The notes under the pieces: generated by a model
What the model saw: the letters and a program-made list of their open reading frames with translations, nothing else
Told to the model about the DNA's origin: nothing
Database searches by the model: none
Shown: positions 1 to 5,957 of the stretch, piece by piece
Layout: each line of letters opens with the position of its first letter
Numbering within the stretch: the stretch's first letter is position 1
Source: CAIRDP01 sp037141915
GTDB taxonomy: Bacteria > Bacteroidota > Bacteroidia > Bacteroidales > FEN-979
Direction of reading: 5' to 3'
DNA: 7,959 nucleotides
Assembly: GCA_037141915.1 (NCBI GenBank)
Contig: JBAXBP010000164.1
Location: 1-7,959, forward strand
Program-made: the position numbers and the translations under genes

Positions 1-88
1 CGGCAGCATCCAAAACGCGGATGGCCTCATCCAGGACTACTTTACCTATGCCGTCGCCAGGCATGGCTACAATTGTTCTTTTTGCCAT
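1..88 (-). CDS. Isocitrate/isopropylmalate dehydrogenase family protein, N-terminal fragment
   Basis: Only the first 29 codons are present; the rest lies beyond the left edge. The visible N-terminus begins MAKRTIVAMPGDGIG and continues to VLDEAIRVLDAA. The PGDGIG turn after the first beta-strand, followed by a helix of the type EALxVLDA, is the hallmark N-terminus of the beta-decarboxylating dehydrogenase family: isocitrate, 3-isopropylmalate, homoisocitrate and tartrate dehydrogenases. These enzymes oxidise and decarboxylate a 2-hydroxy-dicarboxylate using NAD(P) and a divalent metal. The fragment has Lys after GIG where most LeuB proteins have Pro. The substrate cannot be decided because the specificity residues lie further in. 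The ATG is well placed relative to the conserved strand. A promoter-like -7 box and a 16-bp palindrome lie 30-51 bp upstream, so the gene probably has its own regulated promoter. Confidence 0.85.
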   Translation of the reverse strand, partial: MAKRTIVAMPGDGIGKVVLDEAIRVLDAA

Positions 89-117
89 AAGAGTTTGATT
101 TGTTTTATATTAGAGTA

Positions 118-133
118 TGTGAATCGATTCACA
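118..133. promoter_or_regulatory. Perfect 16-bp CRP/FNR-type palindrome (putative operator)
   Basis: The sequence TGTGAATCGATTCACA is a perfect dyad. It matches the E. coli CRP consensus TGTGA-N6-TCACA at all ten defined positions. Its core, AATCGATT, also fits the CG-centred operators of LacI-family regulators. It lies 30-45 bp upstream of the dehydrogenase start and overlaps the inner end of the predicted -7 box (132-139), so a bound protein would cover the transcription start. I infer a repressor-type operator. The identity of the regulator is unknown. Confidence 0.55.
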
Positions 134-139
134 AAATTA
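132..139 (-). promoter_or_regulatory. Bacteroidetes-type -7 box for the dehydrogenase gene
   Basis: Read on the minus strand this is TAATTTTG, an exact match to the Bacteroidetes primary-sigma -7 consensus TAnnTTTG. I see no good -33 TTTG at the expected distance. Transcription would start near 125-128, inside the 118-133 palindrome, leaving a leader of roughly 40 nt. Confidence 0.4.
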
Positions 140-210
140 CAAATTTTTCATATCTGAATTAAGGTTTCTGATACTTTGCCGAAATTATCTGATTTCGAAC
201 TATTTGAGAA

Positions 211-342
211 GGTTTTGAGCATAATATCCACCTGCAGGTTCTTCAACAAAAACAGTAGTGGAATTCATTTGTTTAATTCTATAAAAACAATATTACCTGT
301 TTAACTATGGCATTTTCAAAAGCCAATATGCTGCTCAAAACC
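211..342. repeat. Imperfect 17-bp inverted repeat framing 132 bp
   Basis: The left arm, 211-227, begins GGTTTTGAGCA and continues TA then ATAT. The right arm, 326-342, is its reverse complement except for two mismatches; the outer 11 bp (TGCTCAAAACC at 332-342) are perfect. The arms are separated by about 98 nt. No flanking target-site duplication is visible. It could be the base of a folded RNA, a remnant of a small inverted-repeat element, or chance in AT-rich DNA. Confidence 0.35.
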
Positions 343-404
343 CACAGGATAGCAGGATTCCGGCAATTCAGTAATTGTATTGTAGCTCTATGAAAGAAGA
401 TTCT

Positions 405-794
405 TTACCTTTTCCCTTTAGAGGTTCGGTTAGCCAGTGGAGGTTTTACAGGACTTGCTTTTTTAATTACTCTTTTCTTCACGGCAGTATTTGTAACAGT
501 TTTTGTCTTTATCGGGACAGGCTTTTTTACCGGCTCCGGGATTGCTGACTTTTTCACGGGAAAGAAATCAAAATAAATAATACGAAAATCCTTTTCCAGG
601 CGGGTAATGTCGGTCTTGGAATATTCTACCATTATTTTCTCGATATCCGCATAACAGGTGCCATCATCCCCATTCCTGAAAATAACGACTGATTTCTTTT
701 TGCTTACTACATCAACAAGCTTTTTAACATCCTCAAGGTCTCCCATAATATGAACCGCAGGGATTGATTTCTTGTGTTTTTTCATATTTTTCAT
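405..794 (-). CDS. Hypothetical protein with histone-H1-like Lys/Pro-rich tail
   Basis: I do not recognise the family. The protein is 129 aa from ATG 794. Residues 1-10 are lysine-rich. Residues 11-80 look like a small alpha/beta domain, with alternating hydrophobic strands around VVIF, NGDDGTCYADIEKI and RIIYFDFF. Residues 81-129 form a low-complexity basic tail with 16 Lys/Arg, 7 Pro and a single acidic residue, in KKPV/PIKTK/VIKKASPVK-type repeats resembling bacterial histone-H1-like or ribosome-associated tails. There is no signal peptide or membrane segment. The frame extends to a TTG at 809, but that TTG lies inside an exact TAnnTTTG box (807-814), so transcription probably starts downstream of it. 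ATG 794 or ATG 785 is therefore the likelier start. Nucleic-acid binding is inferred from composition only. Confidence 0.6.
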   Translation of the reverse strand: MKNMKKHKKSIPAVHIMGDLEDVKKLVDVVSKKKSVVIFRNGDDGTCYADIEKIMVEYSKTDITRLEKDFRIIYFDFFPVKKSAIPEPVKKPVPIKTKTVTNTAVKKRVIKKASPVKPPLANRTSKGKR

Positions 795-806
795 GCTCTT
801 TTTTCT

Positions 807-814
807 CAAAGATA
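807..814 (-). promoter_or_regulatory. Bacteroidetes-type -7 box for the basic-tail protein gene
   Basis: The minus strand reads TATCTTTG, an exact TAnnTTTG match. Transcription would start near 801-803, giving a very short leader of about 8 nt to ATG 794, or about 17 nt to ATG 785. No TTTG -33 box is visible in the AT-rich upstream DNA. Confidence 0.4.
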
Positions 815-859
815 GGTAAAATTATTTTATTTATCATTATTATGAATGCTTCACCCGAA

Positions 860-908
860 ATCAGGCAGGTATTTATAATCGAGGGATTCGAAGAGATGCT
901 GGCCTGAT
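860..908 (-). terminator. Possible stem-loop downstream of the phosphoesterase gene
   Basis: ATCAGGC at 860-866 and GCCTGAT at 902-908 are perfect 7-bp arms, extendable by AG/CT across a one-base bulge. The roughly 30-nt loop contains a small inner TCGA/TCGA pairing. The element begins 8 nt after the stop codon of the minus-strand phosphoesterase gene. No U-run follows on the minus strand, so it is not a canonical intrinsic terminator. It may instead protect the 3' end of the mRNA. Confidence 0.3.
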
Positions 909-915
909 CGATGAA

Positions 916-1770
916 TTATCTGAGCTGGAACTCTTTCAGCAGGTTTTCAAACGTTTCTTTATGGCTGTAAGACTTCAGAAGTTTATTTGCTTCAGAATAA
1001 TTCCTGACATGGGGGTCGTCAGTATAACTGTATATTTTCCATTCGCCCTCATGATATTCCAGGGATGAAAGGTTCTCCACCCAGTCCCCGGAGTTCATGT
1101 ACATCACTTCACCATGTGAGTTCGAGATTTTCCTCATCACCGGCTGATGGATATGCCCGCATATTACATTTGAATATCCTTTTGAAATTGCAATGGCGGC
1201 TGCGGTTTCTTCAAACTTGTTGATATAGGAAACTGCTCTTTTTACACTGTGTTTAACCCTTTTTGAAAATGAGATCTTTTCCCTTCCCAGCCCGTTGAGA
1301 AGTAAATTTACAAAACTGTTTATAAGGATAAGCAGGTCGTAACCAAACGAGCCAAGCTTTGCAAGCCATTTACTGTACTGCATGGTAATATCAAAAACAT
1401 CCCCGTGGAAAATCCAGGATTTCTTACCTTGAAGATCGAGCAGCAGCTTATTTACCAGCTTGAATGAGCCAAGATTGAATTTTACGAACTTCCTCATCAG
1501 TTCGTCATGATTGCCGGTTATATAAACAACCTTGGTGTTCTTTGCTATCAGGCCTGTGAGATGGCGGATTACCATCAGGTGTGATTTCGGAAAATATGCT
1601 TTACGGAACTGCCAGATGTCAACGATGTCGCCGTTTAATATCAGCATTTTGGGATTTATGCTTCTGAGATATTCAAGAAGCTCTTTCGCATGACATCCAA
1701 ACGCCCCGAGATGCACATCCGAGATTATAACAATATCGACTTCACGCTTATTAACTGAAAGTTGTTTCAT
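916..1770 (-). CDS. LpxH-like (COG2908) calcineurin-type metallophosphoesterase
   Basis: A 284-aa cytoplasmic metallophosphoesterase with the full five-block metal-site signature: SDVHLG (17-22), GDIVD (47-51), GNHD (86-89), FHGD (121-124) and GHIH (205-208). The first Asp/His, the second Asp, the Asn-His pair and the later His residues are expected to bind two divalent metals. Annotation pipelines usually call this group UDP-2,3-diacylglucosamine diphosphatase. However, it has GNHD where classical LpxH has GNRD, is longer than the roughly 240-aa E. coli enzyme, and carries the HGDVFD, KWLAKLG, FEE and NSGDWVE blocks of the paralogous COG2908 branch. True lipid A function is therefore uncertain; a phosphorylated or pyrophosphorylated lipid or sugar is a fair guess. 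It is transcribed away from a GT4 gene across a shared regulatory region, which suggests a linked role in glycolipid metabolism. Confidence 0.85.
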   Translation of the reverse strand: MKQLSVNKREVDIVIISDVHLGAFGCHAKELLEYLRSINPKMLILNGDIVDIWQFRKAYFPKSHLMVIRHLTGLIAKNTKVVYITGNHDELMRKFVKFNLGSFKLVNKLLLDLQGKKSWIFHGDVFDITMQYSKWLAKLGSFGYDLLILINSFVNLLLNGLGREKISFSKRVKHSVKRAVSYINKFEETAAAIAISKGYSNVICGHIHQPVMRKISNSHGEVMYMNSGDWVENLSSLEYHEGEWKIYSYTDDPHVRNYSEANKLLKSYSHKETFENLLKEFQLR

Positions 1771-1796
1771 CCTGATGCTGCAAAGGTCTGCTCATA

Positions 1797-1817
1797 GTTT
1801 TAACCCAATGTTAAAAC
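1797..1817. promoter_or_regulatory. Inverted motif GTTTTAAC-N5-GTTAAAAC (putative operator, copy 1)
   Basis: Perfect 8-bp arms, GTTTTAAC (1797-1804) and GTTAAAAC (1810-1817), flank a 5-nt spacer, CCAAT. It lies 27 bp upstream of the phosphoesterase start, in the divergent region. A second copy with the same TTAAC-N5-GTTAA geometry lies at 1832-1848. Confidence 0.5.
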
Positions 1818-1831
1818 ACAGTTATATTAAC

Positions 1832-1848
1832 ATTAACAATTGGTTAAT
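1832..1848. promoter_or_regulatory. Inverted motif ATTAAC-N5-GTTAAT (putative operator, copy 2)
   Basis: Perfect 6-bp arms, ATTAAC (1832-1837) and GTTAAT (1843-1848), flank the spacer AATTG. The centre is 33 bp from that of copy 1, about three helical turns, so both would face the same side of the DNA. A further GTTAAC palindrome follows at 1854-1859. A repressor or response regulator binding cooperatively is a reasonable inference. Confidence 0.5.
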
Positions 1849-1899
1849 AAATCGTTAACTTTCTGTAACATCCGAAAATTGATCATTTTATACGGCAAT

Positions 1900-1932
1900 T
1901 TTGCATAACCGGAGTTTACCCGGGTAATTTTA
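1900..1932 (+). promoter_or_regulatory. Candidate promoter for the GT4-GH13-GT4 cassette
   Basis: TTTG at 1900-1903 is a -33 match. TAATTTTA at 1925-1932 matches seven of eight -7 consensus positions (TAnnTTTG). The gap is 21 nt, within the range used by Bacteroidetes promoters. Transcription would start near 1936-1938, giving a leader of about 27 nt to ATG 1965. The paired TTAAC motifs lie 50-140 bp upstream of this start. Confidence 0.35.
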
Positions 1933-1964
1933 ATGGTAATCGCTCTTACGAAATCCTTATTAAA

Positions 1965-3128
1965 ATGCAAAGAATGGGTCAATGTACAGGAACAAAGAAC
2001 GTCAACAGGGTTCTCTGGCTTACCGATACCTATGATGACCACAACGGCGTTTCAATGGTTTTACAGGCTATGCGCGAGGAGATTATTTCCAGGGAACTGC
2101 CGGTAGATTTCATGGTTTGCAGTAATACCTTGAAGCAGGGCAGGAACCTGATAGTCCTGAAACCCTTATCGGAATTCAATATCCCCTTGTACAGGCAGCA
2201 ACCTATGAGAATTCCGAATTTTTTGACAATTCAAAGGATTTTCAGGAAACGGAAATACGATAGTGTGGTTTGCTCAACCGAAGGACCAATGGGATTTGCT
2301 GCATTGTACCTTAAGAAAATGTATTCTGTAAAGACGTTTTTTTACCTGCATACCGACTGGATCATGTTTGCACGTCAGGTGATGGGTATGGAAGATACAG
2401 GTATCAGGCGGTTGCAAAGAGCAATGCGGGTATACTACAAGCAATTTGACCATATTTTTGTGCTTAACACCGATCAGCAAAAGTGGCTTACAGGCGGCTC
2501 CATGAGATTTGATCCTTCAAGGGTCTTATTAACTGCACACTGGACCGAGGAGATTTTTACAGAACGAAGGATCAGCCCCGGTGAACAAGATTCCGATGTA
2601 AAAAGAGAACCTTTAATTCTTTTCGCAGGCAGGATCAGCAGGGAGAAAGGGGTTTTTGAACTTCCCGAGATCTTCAGGGAAGCCAGGAAAAAGATACCTG
2701 GTCTTAAAATGCTGATTGCCGGCACAGGCCCTGCCGAAAGTGAACTTAAAATTGCTTTCCCCGAGGCTGAATATACCGGGTGGATTGATCACAAGAAATT
2801 GCCCGAAATATATGCATCTGCTGATCTTTTAATTCTTCCTTCCAGGTTCGATACATTCAGCTGCGTCGTTCTGGAAGCACTGAGCTGTGGCCTTCCCGTA
2901 GTTGCCTATAACACCAAAGGCCCCAAGGACATTATCCAGGATTCACAAAATGGTTTTCTTGTGGATACTAAAGAAGAAATGAAGGACAGGATACTTGAAT
3001 ATTTTTCCAATGCCTCCATCCATGCCGCGTTTCGGAAAGCTGCTTTTCTTCGTGCCGACGAATATACTGCCGAAAACATTCTGCAGAAATTGTTGAAAGA
3101 TATAGGCATTTTAACTCTCAAAGAATAA
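1965..3128 (+). CDS. GT4-family glycosyltransferase (GT-B fold)
   Basis: A 387-aa retaining GT-B enzyme expected to move a sugar from a nucleotide-sugar donor to an acceptor at the inner membrane or in the cytosol. The N-terminal Rossmann domain opens with RVLWLTDTYDDHNGVS (15-30), the usual strand followed by a Gly-rich loop, and has YLHTDW (127-132) as an acceptor-side motif. The donor domain starts with LFAGRISREKG (219-229), with phosphate-contacting Arg and Lys. It continues through IAGTGP (251-256) and YTGWID (270-275) to the donor site, DTFSCVVLEALSCGLPV (296-312). The classical E-x7-E is D296-x7-E304 here, a variant common in the MgtA/alpha-mannosyltransferase-like GT4 group. ATG 1974 is an alternative start three codons in. 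Donor and acceptor are unknown. It leads a tightly packed three-gene unit, with 1 nt to the next gene. Confidence 0.88.
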   Translation: MQRMGQCTGTKNVNRVLWLTDTYDDHNGVSMVLQAMREEIISRELPVDFMVCSNTLKQGRNLIVLKPLSEFNIPLYRQQPMRIPNFLTIQRIFRKRKYDSVVCSTEGPMGFAALYLKKMYSVKTFFYLHTDWIMFARQVMGMEDTGIRRLQRAMRVYYKQFDHIFVLNTDQQKWLTGGSMRFDPSRVLLTAHWTEEIFTERRISPGEQDSDVKREPLILFAGRISREKGVFELPEIFREARKKIPGLKMLIAGTGPAESELKIAFPEAEYTGWIDHKKLPEIYASADLLILPSRFDTFSCVVLEALSCGLPVVAYNTKGPKDIIQDSQNGFLVDTKEEMKDRILEYFSNASIHAAFRKAAFLRADEYTAENILQKLLKDIGILTLKE

Positions 3129-3129
3129 A

Positions 3130-4737
3130 ATGGTACTTAAACAGCCTGAACCCTGGATATGGTGGAAGCATGGGGTAATTTATCATATCTATCCCCGCAG
3201 TTTTTTTGATTCAAACGGAGATGGTGTAGGGGATATCCAGGGTGTCATCAGCAAACTGGATTACCTGGCTGATCTCGGTGTTGACGGCATCTGGCTCTCA
3301 CCGGTTTTTCTTTCACCGAATGCTGACTTCGGATATGATGTTTCGGATTACCGCAGCATAGATCCGTCATACGGGACAATGGATGAGTTCGGAATGCTGA
3401 TCGAAAAGGCCCATGAACTTGGCCTCAGGGTTATCCTGGATATGATACTTAATCATACATCAACAGAGCATCCCTGGTTCCGGGAATCAGCTTCTTCAAA
3501 ATTCAATTCCAAAAGACATTGGTACATCTGGAGAGATGGTTACCAGGGGGGGCCTCCGAACAACTGGAAGTCCTCGGTTGGGGGAAGCGCCTGGGAGTTT
3601 GATGAAATATCAGGACAGTATTACTACCACTCATTTTTTAAGGAACAGCCCGATTTAAACTGGAGAAATCCCATGCTTCCCCAGGTTTTCTTCGATGAAT
3701 TGAAATTCTGGCTGGATAAAGGTGTTGATGGCTTTCGCCTGGATGTCATCAATCTCATAGTAAAAGATAAAAAATTCAGGGATAACCCTTACCTGTTCGG
3801 ACTCCCTTTCTTTCAGAAACATGTTTTTACGAGGAACCGCAGGAAATCGCTGAAAATTGTCATGGAAATCAGGAAGCAGGTTGACCAGTATAAGGACCGG
3901 GTGCTTGTTGGTGAAATTTATACCATGCCACCCGGAAATTCCGAGATCGCTGCCAGTTATCTTGCCGATGGCAAGGGTATGCATATGGCCTTTGATTTTT
4001 CCCTGGTCTTCCGTTCCTGGGGCGCAAGAAATTATTATAAATGTATCAGGGATTGGTATACTAATATCCCTGAACAGGGGTGGCCCTGCAATGTGTTGTC
4101 AAATCATGACCTTTTCAGAAGTATAGACCGCTTTCCCTGGAGAAGGAATAAAGAAGAGAAAGCCAGGGTTGCAGCAGCGCTTTTGCTTACCATCAAGGGA
4201 ACACCCTTTATTTATTATGGTGAAGAAATAGGGATGAGGAATACGAAAATCGGATACAGTGACATAAAGGATCCTCTTGGAAAACGGTTCAGGCCGTTCT
4301 TCTCAGGCAGGGATAAAGCACGCACCCCCATGCAATGGAATTCGGGAATGCATGGAGGGTTTACTGTGGGCCAGCCATGGTTGCCTGTGAATACTGATTC
4401 CATCTCCAGGAATGTTGAAGATCATCACAGAGACCAATCCTCCTTGCTGAATTTCCACAGGACACTGATAGCGATAAGGAAAGCAAACCCCGCACTGCAG
4501 CAGGGACGATGGGTGCCATTGATTACCGGGCGTAACGGGATCCTGGCATACGCCCGTATCCTGAATGAAGAAAGGATTGTAGTGATCCTGAACTTTACAG
4601 CCAGGAAAAAAAAGATATCCCTTCCTGAACATAGTTCCGGCAATGTCCTGTTTTCGACACACCGGAATCCAACTGAAATATTTTTTTTCGAGGGTCTTTT
4701 GATTTATCCTTTTGAGGTAAGCATTTATAAAGCATAA
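3130..4737 (+). CDS. GH13 alpha-glucosidase (oligo-1,6-glucosidase-like), cytoplasmic
   Basis: A 535-aa alpha-amylase-superfamily enzyme with every catalytic region intact. The loop DSNGDGVGD (27-35) is the calcium-binding loop typical of oligo-1,6-glucosidases. Region I is DMILNH (104-109). Region II is GFRLDVIN (201-208), with nucleophile D205. Region III is GEIY (261-264), with acid/base E262. Region IV is LSNHD (323-327), with transition-state stabiliser D327. The motif RDKARTPMQWN (394-404) is a strong signature of the alpha-glucosidase/oligo-1,6-glucosidase branch, and a short C-terminal beta-domain follows. Val206 right after the nucleophile is the residue linked to alpha-1,6 preference in this branch (Thr goes with alpha-1,4). 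There is no signal peptide, so the substrate must be intracellular. The enzyme sits between two GT4 genes, which suggests hydrolysis or transglycosylation of their product rather than scavenging of external starch. Confidence 0.9.
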   Translation: MVLKQPEPWIWWKHGVIYHIYPRSFFDSNGDGVGDIQGVISKLDYLADLGVDGIWLSPVFLSPNADFGYDVSDYRSIDPSYGTMDEFGMLIEKAHELGLRVILDMILNHTSTEHPWFRESASSKFNSKRHWYIWRDGYQGGPPNNWKSSVGGSAWEFDEISGQYYYHSFFKEQPDLNWRNPMLPQVFFDELKFWLDKGVDGFRLDVINLIVKDKKFRDNPYLFGLPFFQKHVFTRNRRKSLKIVMEIRKQVDQYKDRVLVGEIYTMPPGNSEIAASYLADGKGMHMAFDFSLVFRSWGARNYYKCIRDWYTNIPEQGWPCNVLSNHDLFRSIDRFPWRRNKEEKARVAAALLLTIKGTPFIYYGEEIGMRNTKIGYSDIKDPLGKRFRPFFSGRDKARTPMQWNSGMHGGFTVGQPWLPVNTDSISRNVEDHHRDQSSLLNFHRTLIAIRKANPALQQGRWVPLITGRNGILAYARILNEERIVVILNFTARKKKISLPEHSSGNVLFSTHRNPTEIFFFEGLLIYPFEVSIYKA

Positions 4738-4742
4738 GAAGT

Positions 4743-5957
4743 ATGAGGATCACTACCTGTCAGTTCAATGATTCCTATTTCCCCATCATGGATGGGGTAG
4801 GGATAACCGCGCATAATTATGCCCGCTGGCTTAATGAGAAACATGGAAAAACTGTCCTTGTGGCACCTAAGGTGAAAGACTACGAGGATGAGGAAGATTA
4901 CAGGGTTTACCGCTTCAAATCGGTTCTCCTTCCGGGGATGAACCCATACAGGGTGGGGCTTCCCCTGATCGATATAAAGTTCAAAAAAAAGTTGAACAAG
5001 ATCAGGTTTGACCTGGTGCATGCGCATAGCCCGTTTATAAGCGGACAGCTTGCCCAGCGGCTGGCAAGGAAGCGGGGAATACCCTTTGTGGCTACCTTTC
5101 ACACCAAGTACAGGGAAGATTTCAGGAAGGTGCTGAATAATGATCTCTTCGTGGATTTCCTTATGAACATGACCCTTGATTTTTATAATTCGGCAGATGT
5201 GGTATGGGTTCCGAACCAATCAACCGGTGAAACCCTGCGTGAATACGGCTATGGAGGTAAGTTTGAGATCATACCGAATGGCACGGATATGGAAAAGCCC
5301 GACAAATCAAACAGGATCAAACTCCGTAAGAACGGGCTTGAAATTACAGGTGCCGACGGGAACGAGTTCACTCTTTTATTTGTAGGCCAGCACCGATGGG
5401 AAAAGAATGTCAGGCTTATCATTGATGCATTAAGGCTTCTGGCAGAAAAGAAAGTTGGTTTCCAGATGATATTCGTAGGAGAAGGATATGCTTCAAAGGA
5501 AATGAAAAAGCTGGTAAGAGAATACGGAATTACCGATAAGGTGATTTTTACAGGACTGGTCACCGACAGAAACCAGCTGAAAAGTATTTATGCCTGTGCA
5601 GATCTTTTCGTTTTCCCCTCAGCGTATGATAATTCTCCTCTCGTGATCCAGGAAGCCGCAGCCTTTGACATCCCTTCCATTGTCCTTAAAAATAGTTCAT
5701 CAGCAGAGGGGATAACCGATAAAGTGAATGGCTTTTTAATAGACAACAACGCCCAGTCCCTGTTTAAACTGATATCCGAAGTAAAGAAGTATCCCGAGGT
5801 CATTAAACTTGCCGGGGAAGGCGCCAGGAAATCTATTTATAAACCCTGGGAAGGGATAGTAGAATCAGTTTACCAGAGGTATGTCGAGATCATAGAAGAG
5901 AATGTGCATAAACGCAAATCGGTCAAGCCGGAAGAAGATGACGATCTGGATGATTAG
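4743..5957 (+). CDS. GT4-family glycosyltransferase (glucosyl-diacylglycerol-synthase-like)
   Basis: A 404-aa GT-B glycosyltransferase, only distantly similar to the first GT4 of the cassette. The N-terminal domain has FPIMDGVGITAHNYARWL (13-30), HAHSPFISG (93-101) and ATFHTKY (117-123). This pattern is typical of the GT4 group that includes diacylglycerol alpha-glucosyltransferases, which work on membrane lipids. The donor domain has IIPNGTD (176-182), FVGQHRWEKN (213-222), FVGEG (244-248) and FTGLV (269-273), then YDNSPLVIQEAAAF (295-308). E-x7-E is again replaced by D296-x7-E304. The C-terminus ends in a charged tail, KRKSVKPEEDDDLDD (390-404). The start follows the previous stop by 5 nt, with AGAAG just before it. 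A glycolipid product is plausible but unproven. The next gene converges after 31 nt with no visible terminator. Confidence 0.87.
   Translation: MRITTCQFNDSYFPIMDGVGITAHNYARWLNEKHGKTVLVAPKVKDYEDEEDYRVYRFKSVLLPGMNPYRVGLPLIDIKFKKKLNKIRFDLVHAHSPFISGQLAQRLARKRGIPFVATFHTKYREDFRKVLNNDLFVDFLMNMTLDFYNSADVVWVPNQSTGETLREYGYGGKFEIIPNGTDMEKPDKSNRIKLRKNGLEITGADGNEFTLLFVGQHRWEKNVRLIIDALRLLAEKKVGFQMIFVGEGYASKEMKKLVREYGITDKVIFTGLVTDRNQLKSIYACADLFVFPSAYDNSPLVIQEAAAFDIPSIVLKNSSSAEGITDKVNGFLIDNNAQSLFKLISEVKKYPEVIKLAGEGARKSIYKPWEGIVESVYQRYVEIIEENVHKRKSVKPEEDDDLDD

Larger units (their letters stand above)
89..404. other. 316-bp gene-poor intergenic region
   Basis: AT-rich stretch between the dehydrogenase gene and the 3' end of the basic-tail protein gene. 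It holds the 118-133 palindrome with an overlapping -7 box, and an imperfect inverted repeat (211-227 and 326-342). Two very short open frames are also present: 200-268 minus (22 aa, MNSTTVFVEEPAGGYYAQ then NLLK) and 307-393 plus (28 aa). Neither has a convincing ribosome binding site. I see no tRNA, no Rho-independent terminator with a U-run and no recognisable gene. Confidence 0.6.

Noticed and set aside
308..325. TGGC...GCCA hairpin
   Set aside because: The stem has only 4 bp before an A-A mismatch, and the inner pairs leave a loop too tight to form. There is no adjacent T-run.
307..393. 28-codon plus-strand frame starting MAFSKANMLLK
   Set aside because: There is no ribosome binding site or promoter box, and it spans one arm of the inverted repeat. 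Its length is expected by chance in AT-rich DNA.
393..406. AAAGAA-GA-TTCTTT dyad just after the basic-tail gene
   Set aside because: Weak AT-only stem with a 2-nt loop, which would not fold or terminate.
4303..4662. 119-codon minus-strand open frame
   Set aside because: It is opposite the GH13 gene, including its RDKARTPMQWN signature. The composition is rich in Cys, His and Pro and shows no recognisable domain.
4606..4990. Homopolymer runs of eight A or T (4606-4613, 4681-4688, 4983-4990) as possible frameshift or phase-variation sites
   Set aside because: All are in frame within intact GH13 and GT4 genes whose motifs continue normally past the runs, and no alternative frame leads to a meaningful product.
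4725..5219. 164-codon minus-strand open frame
   Set aside because: It lies wholly opposite the second GT4 gene, whose conserved motifs occupy the plus strand. The translated minus frame shows no family motif and is a coding shadow.
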